Shown one piece after another: positions 10,401 through 21,300 of a stretch of DNA of 64,000 nt. A model generated the notes under the pieces. That model saw only the letters and a program-made list of their open reading frames with translations. It ran no database searches and was not told the DNA's origin. Position 1 is the first letter of the stretch. The number at the start of each line of letters is the position of its first letter. The stretch lies in the NCBI GenBank assembly GCA_030144725.1, contig JASKMD010000019.1, forward strand, positions 121,596 through 185,595. The letters are read 5' to 3'. Source of the DNA: Haematococcus lacustris. Lineage: Eukaryota; Chlorophyta; Chlorophyceae; Chlamydomonadales; Haematococcaceae. The translations under genes were made by a program, and so were the position numbers.

Positions 10401-11700
10401 CCCGCCCCGCTGGTCAGGCCCTGCATGCCCTGGCTGTCCTGCATGCCCTCTCCTGTCTTGCCCTGCTGCCAGTGAGGACACTGGTGGTGGTGCGAGGTGC
10501 GCAGGTGGCATGAGGTGCAGCATGAGAGCAGCACGAGGTGCGAGCACGGCACCCTGGACACTGCCCCGCAGTGGGTCATGCATCTCAGCAGCGGCGCTGC
10601 CCACTCAGGGTTGTCGGGGCTAAGCTGGCAGTGGCTGCAGCAGCCAACCCCGCAGCCTGCCTACCAGTCGTCAATCACCACGGTGCTCCAGCTGGTCCTG
10701 GCCCCGTCAAACAGGCGCACCTTGTACTTGCTGCAGAGCAGGCAGGCCGCAGGGCAGGCTCAGCAGGCAGGCTGGCTGTAGGGTGTAGGGTCAGGGTGGG
10801 TAGGCAGCCACTGCCACTGCCTAACACCCCACACCAGGTGCCCAGCGCTCCAGGGTGCCCCTGACGCCAAGGCTCCCTGGCTGCTGCTGTGTGCCGCTGA
10901 GTGGGTGCGGCGGCAGCCGCTGTATCTCGTGAGGCTGTGTGGTGTGAGGCTGTGTGGCTGTGAGGCTGTGTGCTGTGTGTCTTGAGGCTGGCACGGGGTG
11001 CTGGTGCCCTGCAGCCCCCTTGAGACTAGGGTGTAGCTGGCTGGTGGCAGCTGGCCTGTTGGCAGTGGCGCACCCATAGGCGTTGTATTCGCGGGTGAGG
11101 AAGCAGCGCTGTATGGCGCCACGCTGCCCGGCCAGGCAGGCACAGGCGCTCATCAGCCAGCAGTCGCCCAGCTGGCCTTGGCAGATGTCATTGGGATGGA
11201 TGTCCCCTGCTGGGCCCAGTGCCATCACAGGGGCATCACAGTCCACGGCAGGATGGGGTTGACACCGCAACGGGTCATGCTGCTAACACCATACAGTGAC
11301 AGGGAATGGCTAGCAGTAGCAAGGGTGGGTGCAAGCACAGGGAAATGAGGCATGTTAGCCGTGAAGGGGACTTGTGCCAAGGTTCACAACCCACCACTGA
11401 ACAGCTTTGCACCCTCCTCTCCGCTACGCGCACAGATGTCACTAATGCGCTTCCTGCAAGCTCCATATGGTATCGTTAGCAAATCTTTGGAGGGAGGACC
11501 TACCACGCTCGTCCCAGCTGGGGGCTGCTGCAGAGACCAGCCTTACCATATAACCTCCTCCTCAATTTGCTGAGGAGTCTTTCCCTTCCACTTCCCAATA
11601 GCAACGCTGTTCATGGGGAACACCTTGTCTCGATATGTGCAGTTGCAGCACACGCATAACCTACACACGCCCAGTGCCAACATGCTCGCTTGCAAGCTCA
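7442..11700 (-). CDS. Calpain-type cysteine protease with cysteine-rich C-terminal tail
   Basis: Eleven exons (minus): E1 ending at 11547 (5' edge unresolved, about 11640-11700), 11395-11453, 11074-11209, 10665-10730, 9984-10083, 9614-9712, 9070-9203, 8714-8870, 8188-8319, 7729-7793 and 7442-7589. Phase is kept at every junction. The papain-like triad is complete: Cys in GQLGDCWLM (11160-11162), His in GIVQGHAYS (8798-8800), Asn in RLRNPWGTFEW (8738-8740). Downstream, DDGSFWMSWQDV closes the catalytic core. There are no C2-like or penta-EF-hand domains. Instead the last exon encodes about 49 residues with 14 cysteines (for example CLGGCCTFWCCCQGCRALC). Calpains are Ca2+-responsive intracellular proteases that cut a few sites in regulatory proteins. 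The tail could carry palmitoyl groups or bind metal; that is inference. E1 contains RDKVFPMNSVAIGKW, the family's N-terminal FP segment, possibly preceded by another Cys-rich stretch. Confidence 0.85.
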
Positions 11701-12329
11701 AAGCAACCAGCATTCGAAAACTGCAGCCCACCCGCACAGAAGCCCTCGTCCGAGCCTGGCCAAGTATGCTCCTAGACATCCCACGAAATAAATTGAGAAT
11801 GCCTGCCAAATCAATATGAAGGGACAGAACGCAGTCTTAGCCCAGCACGGTAGGCCCATTGCGGTGTATATGAGAGCCACATGACCCGCACGACATGTCC
11901 ATCGGTCGTTGAAGCGGTTATGGGACCGCGTAGGAACCCCCGTGCGGCACCTGTGCGCGTAGCATGCAACACCGTGCAGATGAATCGCGAACAGTGTCGA
12001 GCTTAAGAGCAGCGTGTCTAGATGGGAGCTTAGTGTGTGTTTGCGATGGGATGAACTACTTGCGGAAAGCCCTATGTACTTGCAACGCGCTTGCAGGGAA
12101 AGAGGCTGATGTGGAGTCACGAGCAGAGAGAACCCAGAGCTGGGCCTTGACCGGGCTCAAAGGGCTAAAGGGGTTTGGGAGTTCCCTGCTGCGTCGCCAG
12201 AACGGGGCACTCTCTCAAAAAGATTTTTCAGGTCTGGCTTCTCCAAGAGCAGTCAGAAACAATGTTCTCCAGTATGCCAGCCTGTCAGTTTCAGTATACT
12301 GCCCGCTATGACATGGAATACGTGGCAAC
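11701..12329. promoter_or_regulatory. Divergent upstream region of calpain and WD40-channel genes
   Basis: The calpain (minus) and the WD40-TRP gene (plus) start outward from this roughly 0.6-kb region, which must hold both promoters. I see no clear TATA element. A possible extra exon at 12091-12231 (cttgcag before, gtctgg after; frame GKEADVESRAERTQSW) ends in phase 1, so it could splice directly to the channel gene's acceptor at 12586 as an alternative 5' exon. Confidence 0.4.
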
Positions 12330-15300
12330 ATGTTGGACAGTGCTATGCAACTTTGTGAATTGTCAACTCCAGATTCATCCAATGGGTCCATGCACGCGGC
12401 AATCAATACGCAAGCAGTGGCAACAAGAGCAGCTGTACCAGCATCAGCAAAAAGTACCAGCATCGCCGCAGGGGGTTTGATGGGACCGCATGCGTTGGTG
12501 CCAGGAGAAGCAGGTGTGTTCCTGCATGTGGCTGAGTGTGTGACCGTGAGCTGTGGAGTGAGACACTTGTCACTGTTTCATGCAGAAAACATTGTGACAG
12601 CCGTCAAGACCCTGAGGAGGGCCAGCATGATGACCCACCCCAATGTCGGAGGCAACAACGCCCCGGACCTTGCTGCCAAGGCTGGCAGTCTTGTGAGCTA
12701 CTTCTACGCCCCGCACCCCACCCCAGGGGCGGGCATTGCCGTCTCCCCTGATGGCGCCTTCATGGTCCGCTTTGGCTACGGCCCGGACATGCGCCTCCTG
12801 CGCTCCTCCACCGGCTCTGTGGCCGCCACCCTCAGCCACTCAGTGGGCCACGTGCGCTTTGCCACCTTTAGTGCGGATGGCGACCACGTCATAGCAGCAA
12901 CAGACGACTGCCGGCTGCTGATCTGGAGCGTGCACCAGGTGCGCTTCCAAGCTGAGCCAAGGCCCAGCAGCTCAGTGGGCGCAGCAGCACAGCCTCCAGA
13001 CTGCAGGGTAGGGCCAGGAACCCGGGGCCAGGGCCCCTCATCAGCGCTAGCCAGGCTGCTCTGTGGACCCTGTGGACTCTGTGGACCTGGCACCACTGTC
13101 CATGTGCATCGGGGTCTGGCAGTCAGAGCCTGATGTGTCCCTGGCCTGGGCTGTGTCGCCTGGCGGGCCAAGCTTGGAGGACCAGGTGCACCCAGCAGGG
13201 CAGGTGCCAGTAAGGCTCACCCTGCAGCCAGCAGCCAGGATTGCAGCCTCCCAGTCAGGCTCAGTGGGCTGTGTGAGCCTGACCCTGGTGCCGGCCCTGG
13301 CTGTGCAGAGCCTGGCAGGTGGCGGCGGCGCCAAACCCCTGGTGGCCAACATTGACGTGGGCCTGGAGCCGCTGGCCTACTGCCTGCTGGCGCCCAACAA
13401 GCAGACCGTGCTGTCGTGTGACGATGACGGCCAGCTGGAGCTGTGGAGCGTGCAGCAAGGTGCGCCTGACCGGCGCCTGCGCAGGGGCCAGCCTGGGCTC
13501 AGGGGCCAGCCTAGCTGCACTGGCACCCAGCCACCTCCAGGCAGTTGAGAGCAGGTGGGGCACCATGCAGCAGCCAGGGGGCTTTGGGTGGGTGTGTGCG
13601 ACTGCCTTTGAGGCCACACACACCCTGCAGCCCCACCCCTTGGGGCGAGGCAGATGCTGTCTACACCACACAGCGCGCAGGCGTGTCTCCCAATCCCTTC
13701 CCCAGCTGCATGGTCGGTGTGGCATGGTGGCTGTGCGGTGCCGCTGCAGGCACCATGATCCGTCGCTTTGATATTCCCTTTTCGGCCAAGCGAGCCCGAT
13801 TCAGTCCTGATGGCACCAAGGTCATTGCCTGCAGCGACTGTGAGTGCTGGCCAGCTGCAAGGGGCGCAGGGCAGCGCTGACAACAGCAGGCAGCAGCTGG
13901 CCTGCAGCACCTTCACCTTCACCTGGCCGGCAGAGGCTTCCTCCTTCTACTCATCATTGTCAGCATCATACAACATGGCAGCTACCTGACTGCGTTGCAC
14001 CACACAGTCTTGTGGACTCAGCATGCCATGTTCCATGCTCGTGCAATGTGGGCATGCCATGCCTCAGCTGCTGCTTCACAGTTGGTGTGTGTGGGGGTGT
14101 GTCATCATGATTATCATCATCATCATCAGCAGCAGCAGCAGCAGCATAGGGGAGATCGCAGATATGCGGTCCAATCTGTTGTTGGTTTTCAGTGTGTGAG
14201 TGTGAGTGTGGGTTGACTGCCGCCTGTTGCCTCAGTCGACATCCAAGTGGCCCTGTGTAATGTGGACACCGGCGAAGTGGCGCACAGCGAGACATTTGAT
14301 GATCTGTCAGAGTGCCGCAACAAAGCCAACTACTGCATCAGCGAGGACGGCAGCAAGGTGTGTGGTCGCCGGGTGGATCAGAGGCGTAGCTGGCTGGCTG
14401 GCCTGCCTGCGCAGTGGCTGGGCAGCAGAGCTGTAGGGTAGCAACAGCACTGCAGTGCCAGTGGCACACAATGCCAGGGTTACGTGTACAGGAGCTGTGG
14501 CCGGCAAGCAGCTGAGGGTGGGCAGCCTAGTGGGCCAGCTTGACTCAGCCTGCCATGTGCTGCCCCTGCTGTGGCTGCTCCATTGCGCCCCGACTGTCAG
14601 GTGCTGTGGCTGCCCCGCCGCGCCCCGACTGCCATGGTGTGGGTGTGGGTGTGCTGGCCCTGCTGCAGGTGCTGGTGTACGTGACCGACCACTGCTACGC
14701 CTTCAACGTGGCCCTGTTTGACACCCTCACGCTGTCCTACCAGAAGCTACTGGTGTCGGGCGGCAGCCTAGTGCACGCTCTGATCTCTGATGACGGGGCG
14801 GACTTTGTGGCGACTGGCCGGGACGACAAGATTCATGTGTATGACACAGCGACGGCCACGCTGCTGGTCACGCTGGCAGGGCACCGCAGCGATGTACTGT
14901 ATTGCCAGGTCACTGCGGATCGCAGGTGAGCTGCAGCACCTCGCTAGGCCTTGCTAGGTGACCTTGCTAGGCCTTGCTAGGTGACCTTGCTAGGCCTCGC
15001 CGCTGCACCTCGCTGCCTCACCCTGCTGCTTTGTTGCACTCTTCTCCTCCCTGAGGCTTCCCTGGGAATGCTGCGCCATGCAATGCTGCGCCTGCCACTG
15101 CCTCTGTCGTCAGCCAGGGCTCAGGCGTCGCACTGCGGCCGCTGCTGCTGCCACTCGCACCATCGCCATTTTTACCTTCACTCCATAGCTCCCCCCTGTG
15201 GCCGCTGCTGCACCACGTAGCCTAATGGGCCAGCATGTCATGGGTCGTGCTCGCTTCGAGCAGACTCGCCCTGTCCCACTCTTCTTGCTCGTGGCTAGCC

Positions 15301-18300
15301 TCTGCTGGGCAGCGGCCACTCTGTGCCAGGTGGCCTGTGTGGTGCAGGCATGCCATCAGTGGAGACAACAGTGGGCATGTGCTGCTGTGGGCCGTGGACA
15401 GCGGCGACTGCATCTTGCGCATGCAAGCCCACCAGGCGCCTGTGCTGTGGTGCAGCATCACCAAGGACTGCAGCCGGGCCGTGACCCTGGACAACGAGGG
15501 TCATGCCTACCTCTGGTTCCTGGACACCCAGGTCAAGGCCGGGCCGACACTGCACACTGACAGCTGCTCACAGAACGCGACATGCCCCTCCAGCCAGCTG
15601 CTCACAGCAAGCGACACACCAGTGCAGCCACAGCCTGCATGGACACCTCCTGCCTGCTGGTGTGTGGCCGCAGATGGTGTTTGACGTGTTGCGGCAGCAG
15701 AGCGACCAGCTGTGCTGCCTGGCCCTGGTGCCCGGTGGCCAGGGCCTGGTGGTGGGCTACGCTGACGGCCTGGTCAAGTGCTGGACCAGCTGCAGAGGCG
15801 CCCTCTCCGTGCCCTGGTCCTACAGCCAGCACCAGGGCCAGGCCATAGAGGCCATCACCGTGGCCCCCAACGCGCAGCTCATGGCCTCAGCCAGCCCCTC
15901 CGGCCGCATTGTGGTGGCCCAGGTTGGGAGCGGCGCAGTGCTGGCAGAGTTGGCGGAGCACAGCGACAGGGTCACCTCCCTCACCTTCTCTACAGACTCC
16001 AGTGTGCTGGCCTCAGCCGCACAGGTGACCACACCCTCACACTCAGCCCTCACACTCAGCCCTCACACTCAGCCCTCACACTCAGCCACAGTTAGCCGAG
16101 GTGGGCTGGGCAGTGCAGGCAGCCCAGCCCAGCCCTGGCCCTGGCCATGCAGCCGTTGTTGCTCCTGCCGCAGCTTGGGGTGTCAGGTGTGGTCATAGGC
16201 TGTACCACGTCAGCGGCTTGGTGGCAGCCCCAATGCCCATGCATCACATGCTGTTGCATGCTGCAGCAAATCTGGCAATGTCGGATTTGACTGCATGCAT
16301 GGGGAATGTCCATGTAATGATGATGATGGTGAGAGTGAGGCCGTGCCATTGGTGTGGTGCTGGTTTGATGTGTTGTGGTTGCAGGACGGTGGCCTTGTGG
16401 TGTGGGCCACTGGCAGGCGGGTCAGCCAGGCGCCCCTGCTCAAGCTGAAGGTGCCGGGGAAGGCTGAGGTCAAGCAGTGCGCAGTGTCTGGCAGCGGCAG
16501 CATTGTGGCAGCGGTGTGCACCAACGGCTGCGTGTACGCCTACTTCCTGCCCTCCAGCTTGTTGCTGTTCAGCCTGGCCACTGAGGTACCGTTGAGGACC
16601 GCCACATTCTCAAACTGTGGCAAGCTCATCGCCATTGGGGCAGCAGACGGCAACGTCCGTGTGTACGACGCAAACACGTACGCTGCCCGCAACCCCCTGA
16701 GCCGCCCACGTTGTCATCAGGGCTCCTTGCTCCACGTGTGTGCATGTGTGTGTGCATGTGTATGTGTATGTGTATGTGGCTCCACCTAGGGTAGGTGGTG
16801 GGAGCAGGCCGCGCCCCAGGCGGCAGCTCCTCCCTGAATGCACGCCGGCTTGGCCGGAGTATTCTTCTTCTTCTTCTTCTTCTTCTTTGTATGTGGCTGC
16901 AGCTTCAAGGCCTCAGTGTCATCCTTGGTCCCCTGTCACCTTGCAGGGGCTCCTTGAAGCACTGCCTGGTGGGCAACGCCTCCGCCCTGAATGCCCTGTT
17001 TTTCCTTGGTAAGATGATGGTGGGTTTACCCCAATAAAGCCATCAGCCTCATATGGCTGCCTGTCCTGGCCTGTGTGGGGTATCACCACCTGGCGCATGT
17101 TCGTCCTAGGCGAGCCTTAGGCACCCTCCTGCCCCAGTGAAGCTGCTGGTCAGCCCCACAGTGGCCTACACCCACAAGGGGAACCACGTGGGGAACCCCA
17201 GGGCGAGCCACAGGGGGGTCCACAGGCAGCCTGCAAGCTGTAAACATGGCAGCAGGGGGCCCCACCAGCACTGTGTCTGGCGGTGTGCCGTGACTGAGTG
17301 CAGAGGACAGTCAAGGTCAGGCCTCGGTCCCCAGCCTGACCTCCGTCTGCTCCCGTCAAGCAGTCACCTGGGACGTGGCCAGGGCCTGCAAAAGCAAGGT
17401 CGCTGACTTTGTGGCGGACCTGAACGTGAGCCCCTCGATGGCCCCCTCAGCCCTTGAGGCCTAGGCCCCGCTGCCGCCAGGCACTCAACCACCATGGCCT
17501 CTATTGCCAGCCGCGCTGCCTCACGCTGCCCATCCTCCTGGCCCCTGCCCTGCCAGGCTGCGCTGCCCTGCCTCCTGGCCGCTGCAGGGCCTGTTCCACA
17601 ACAGCACCATGAGCAACCGCGTGTTTGTGAACCACCACGGTCTCAGCCTGTTCGACCCGCTGCTGGAGGCGGCGCTGTACGACATGAGGGAGTACGAGAA
17701 GCACCCGGGAGACTCCTTCATGTTCAGGTGGCTGGGAGGAGGGAGACAGCAGGGCACACAGCAGCGGTGGTAACCCTGTGTGCAGGGTGGTGGTGGTGGT
17801 GTGATGCAGCTGAGAGTGGTGCACCCAGGGGCCAGGCCTGCTGAGAGTCCCTGTTTCGGTCCACCTGCACACCCCCAGCACACCACACTGCGCCTCACTA
17901 GTGCCCGGTGCGCCCGTTTCTCCAGCCGAGCATTCGGCGAGCCTACAACACGGCATGTATGTGAGAGGCAGTGCGTTGCAGCACCGCTGACTGGCGGGTG
18001 CCATGTACTGACGATGATGGCGATGATGATGGTGGTGGTGAAGGTGAAGGTGATGATTGTGATCATGACTGTGGCTGTGACCGTGACCTGCTGGGCGCGT
18101 GCTGGCTGGCTTGCAGAGACGGCACAGTGCATGTCACCGGGGGCCTCAACGCTCAGCCCATGGTGCTGTACACGCCGCCCTGCACCACGGTCCACATGCT
18201 GGTGGGGGAGAACGGGGGCGCCCGGTCCCTGGACTTCTCCGCTGACGGCCACCTGCTCATCTCAGGTCAGCTGTGGGTCAACAGGCTGGGTTAGGGTTAG

Positions 18301-21300
18301 GGTTAGGGTTAGGGTTAAGGGTTAGCTGCGGGTCAACAGGCAGGGTCAGGGTTAGGTCTAAGGGTTAGCTGCGGGTCAACAGGCAGGGTGGGGGGGCTGA
18401 GTGCGGAGCAAGCTTGCATGGTGGAGCGCTGCTGCCCGCTTGTCCTGCCCCTGACCTGGCCTGCTGCCTCATGCGTCTGCAGGCAACCTGAGGGGGGAGC
18501 TCACCGTGTTCAATGTGGTGAGTCAGAAGGAGGCCAGGGCGGGAGCGGGAGGGGTGTGGGGGCACACAAGCCTTCAGCCCTCAGCCCTCAGCCTTGCCTC
18601 GCTTTGAGACTTGCTTCGCCTCCAGCCTTGCCTGACTTGCTGGCCTGCATCGATCCAACCCACAGTGGGGCACTGGCTGCAGTCAGCTGTAACCATGTGT
18701 GGGGTGGGGTGGGGTGGGGTGGGGTGGGGTGGGGTGGGGTGGGGTGGGGTGGGGTGGGGTGGGGTGGGGTGGGGTGGGGTGGGGTGGGGTGGGGTCTGGC
18801 TGCCTTCCCTGTCTGTACCCCGGTGCCTGCTCCACCTTCCAGGAGCACCACTGCCAGCTGCACAAGTGGACTGCGCACAAGCGCTCCGCCATCACCTGCG
18901 TCAAGTTCACCCACGACTCCTCCGCCGTCTACTCCTGCGGGGGGGACTGCAAGGTGGGGCCGGGGGCAGCAGGGGGAGGGAGGGGGAGGCTCCTGTGGGG
19001 CGCGGGGAGGAGGGGGAGGGGCAGGGCAGGGGAAGGCAGGGGCAGGGCAGGGGAGGAGCAGGCTGACCGGAAGAGGAGGGGGAGGAGGGAGGCATGGAAA
19101 GGCTGCAAGGTGTTGGTCCATACAGCCACAGCACTCCCTCATCCCTAGGCACTGCAGCCACACCCTGTCCCACACACGCACGCTGCTCCTGCCTGCAGCT
19201 CCTCCTGCATGTACCAGTGTGCAGCGTGCTCCTGCTGCCTGCCTGCTTGCAGGTCATCCTATGGGATTGGCGCACCCAGACCCAGCTCTCCCTCCTCACT
19301 GGCCACCAGGCGCCTGTCATGAGCGTGGACATGAGCTTGAACGGCAACATCATGGTCAGCGCGCCGCCACCTGATCACCCCTGAACCCCGGCCCCTGACC
19401 CCTGGCCCCTGAACCCTAACCTTCTGGCCAAGTCTAGCCCCAACTTGACAAGGCAGCTGGGCGAATGTTTTGTGCCTGCAGGTGTCTGGCGACAAGGACG
19501 GCATGCTGATTGTGTGGGATGCGGTGGTGCTGGTGCCACAGCAGATCGTGGCGGCGCACGAGGGGCCGGTGCTGTGCTGCAGCGTCTCGCCTGACGGCTC
19601 CAAGGTGTCAGGGGGGCGACCGCCGCCCTCCACCTGCCTGCCTGCCTGCAGCACACACCATCATGACACACACCACGCGGGCGTGAGAGGACAATGCCAG
19701 CTGGGGCCGGGCTGGGCTGGGCTGGGCTGGGCTGGGCTGGGCTGGGCTGGGCTGCAGCTAGTGGGGCCGGTATCATGCGAGCAGGAAACATGGCATGGTG
19801 AGTTCATGAGCATTGAGGCTGTGTGATGCAGCAACGCCAACAGGCGGATGCCATGTCATGATGGTGATGGTGATGAATGGTGATGGTGATGGTGATGAAG
19901 CAAGGGCACATGCGCTATGGAGTAAGGGGCTGTGGTGGTGGTGGTGGTGGTGATGGTGGTGGTGGTGGTGGTGGTGGTGGTGGTGGTGGTGTGGTGGTGG
20001 TGGGAATGGTGGTGGCGGTGGTGGTGGGAATGGTGGTGGCGGTGGTGGTGTGGTGGTGTGCAGATTGCATCCAGTGGCACTGACGAGCACATCGTCATCC
20101 TGGACAGCCAGTCAGGCCAGGAGCTGTTTTCCCTGGACGATGCCATGGACGGCAAGGGCATGACCATCAAGTTCTCCTTTGAGGGCTCGCGCATTGAGAT
20201 TGGTGAGGGCGGCAACAGACCGCCAGCCTGACTGGGTGTGTGGTGCTGCTGGGCCGGGTCAGCTGGTCTGCAGGCGCAGGCCCACACCACGCCAAGCCTT
20301 CTCGCAGCTCAATTGCCCAACGCCCCCTGCTGGGCCGTCTAGGGTACTCGAGATCTTGACACCAAGCACATCACACCACCTCACTCACGGCGTGCTGCTG
20401 CTGGCTGCAGGGGGTGAGAAGGGGAGCGTGCTGATCTGGGACGTTCTCAACAACTGCCTGTTGTACGACATCAAGGCTCATGACGGCAAGGTGCGTTAGC
20501 CCTGGCCCCAGCCCTGGCCGCAGCCCTGGCCCCAGCCAGCCCCTGCACTGCTGACCTGGTGCTGCACCCGGGTCTGCACCTGGCCAGGCTGGGCAAGGTG
20601 GTGCCGCCCTGGCCTGCTCTGCCCCCAGGTGTTTGACTGCTCATGGAGTGGTGACTCACGCCGGCTGCTGAGCGTGGGCAGTGACGGCAAGGCCCGGCTG
20701 TGGGACTCGGCAGCAGGCAGCGAGCTGTGTGCGGTAGGTGGTGGTGGGTGGGGGGCAGGGGCGGTGGGTGGGGGGCAGCAGCACAGCAGGGCGCCATGGG
20801 GCTGTGCTTCATGTGCTGCTACAAGTGTTGGTATAAGGCTGTTGCGAGCGGCCGGCGGTGTTGCTTCAGGCCAACTTCCACCGCGGCTTTGGTGTGGTGG
20901 AGGCTGGCGGCTTCATCAAGTGCGACCTCAGCGTAGACGGCAGCACCATGGCGGGCTGCACGGCCAAGGGCCAGCTGGTGCTCTGGTGAGAGAGGGGGGA
21001 CAGCAGCGCCACCCGGCCCCTGCCACCTTGCTGCCTCACACACCACACATACCTGCCTCTGCCACCCGCTGCCAGCAGCAGGGGCAGCAGACGGGCCAGC
21101 AGCAGGGGCAGCAGACGGGCCAGCAGCAGGGGCAGCAGACGGGCCAGCAGCAGGGGCAGCAGACGGGCCAGCAGCAGGGGCAGCAGACGGGGCAGCAGCA
21201 GGGGCAGCAGACGGGGCAGCAGCAGGGGCAGCAGGAGCAGCAGCAGTAGCAGGGGCAGCACAAGCCCTGGCTGAGTGTACCAGGCAGGTGCAGCTGGCAA

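Noticed and set aside
16741..16780. TG/TATG-rich tail as the C-terminal coding part of channel exon 9
   Set aside because: A donor at 16678 (AACAC/gtacgc) joined to the acceptor before 16947 restores a WD40-like DANTGSLKH reading and phase, whereas read-through soon reaches a stop.
18388..19374. 328-residue plus-strand open frame with repeated GWGGV
   Set aside because: The repeat comes from the (GGGGT)19 intron array. The true exons 14-16 lie in other frames and join in phase.
21072..21245. Regular 24-bp repeats considered as a CRISPR array
   Set aside because: Units are directly adjacent with no unique spacers, lie in an intron of a eukaryotic gene and have no cas genes nearby. It is a minisatellite.
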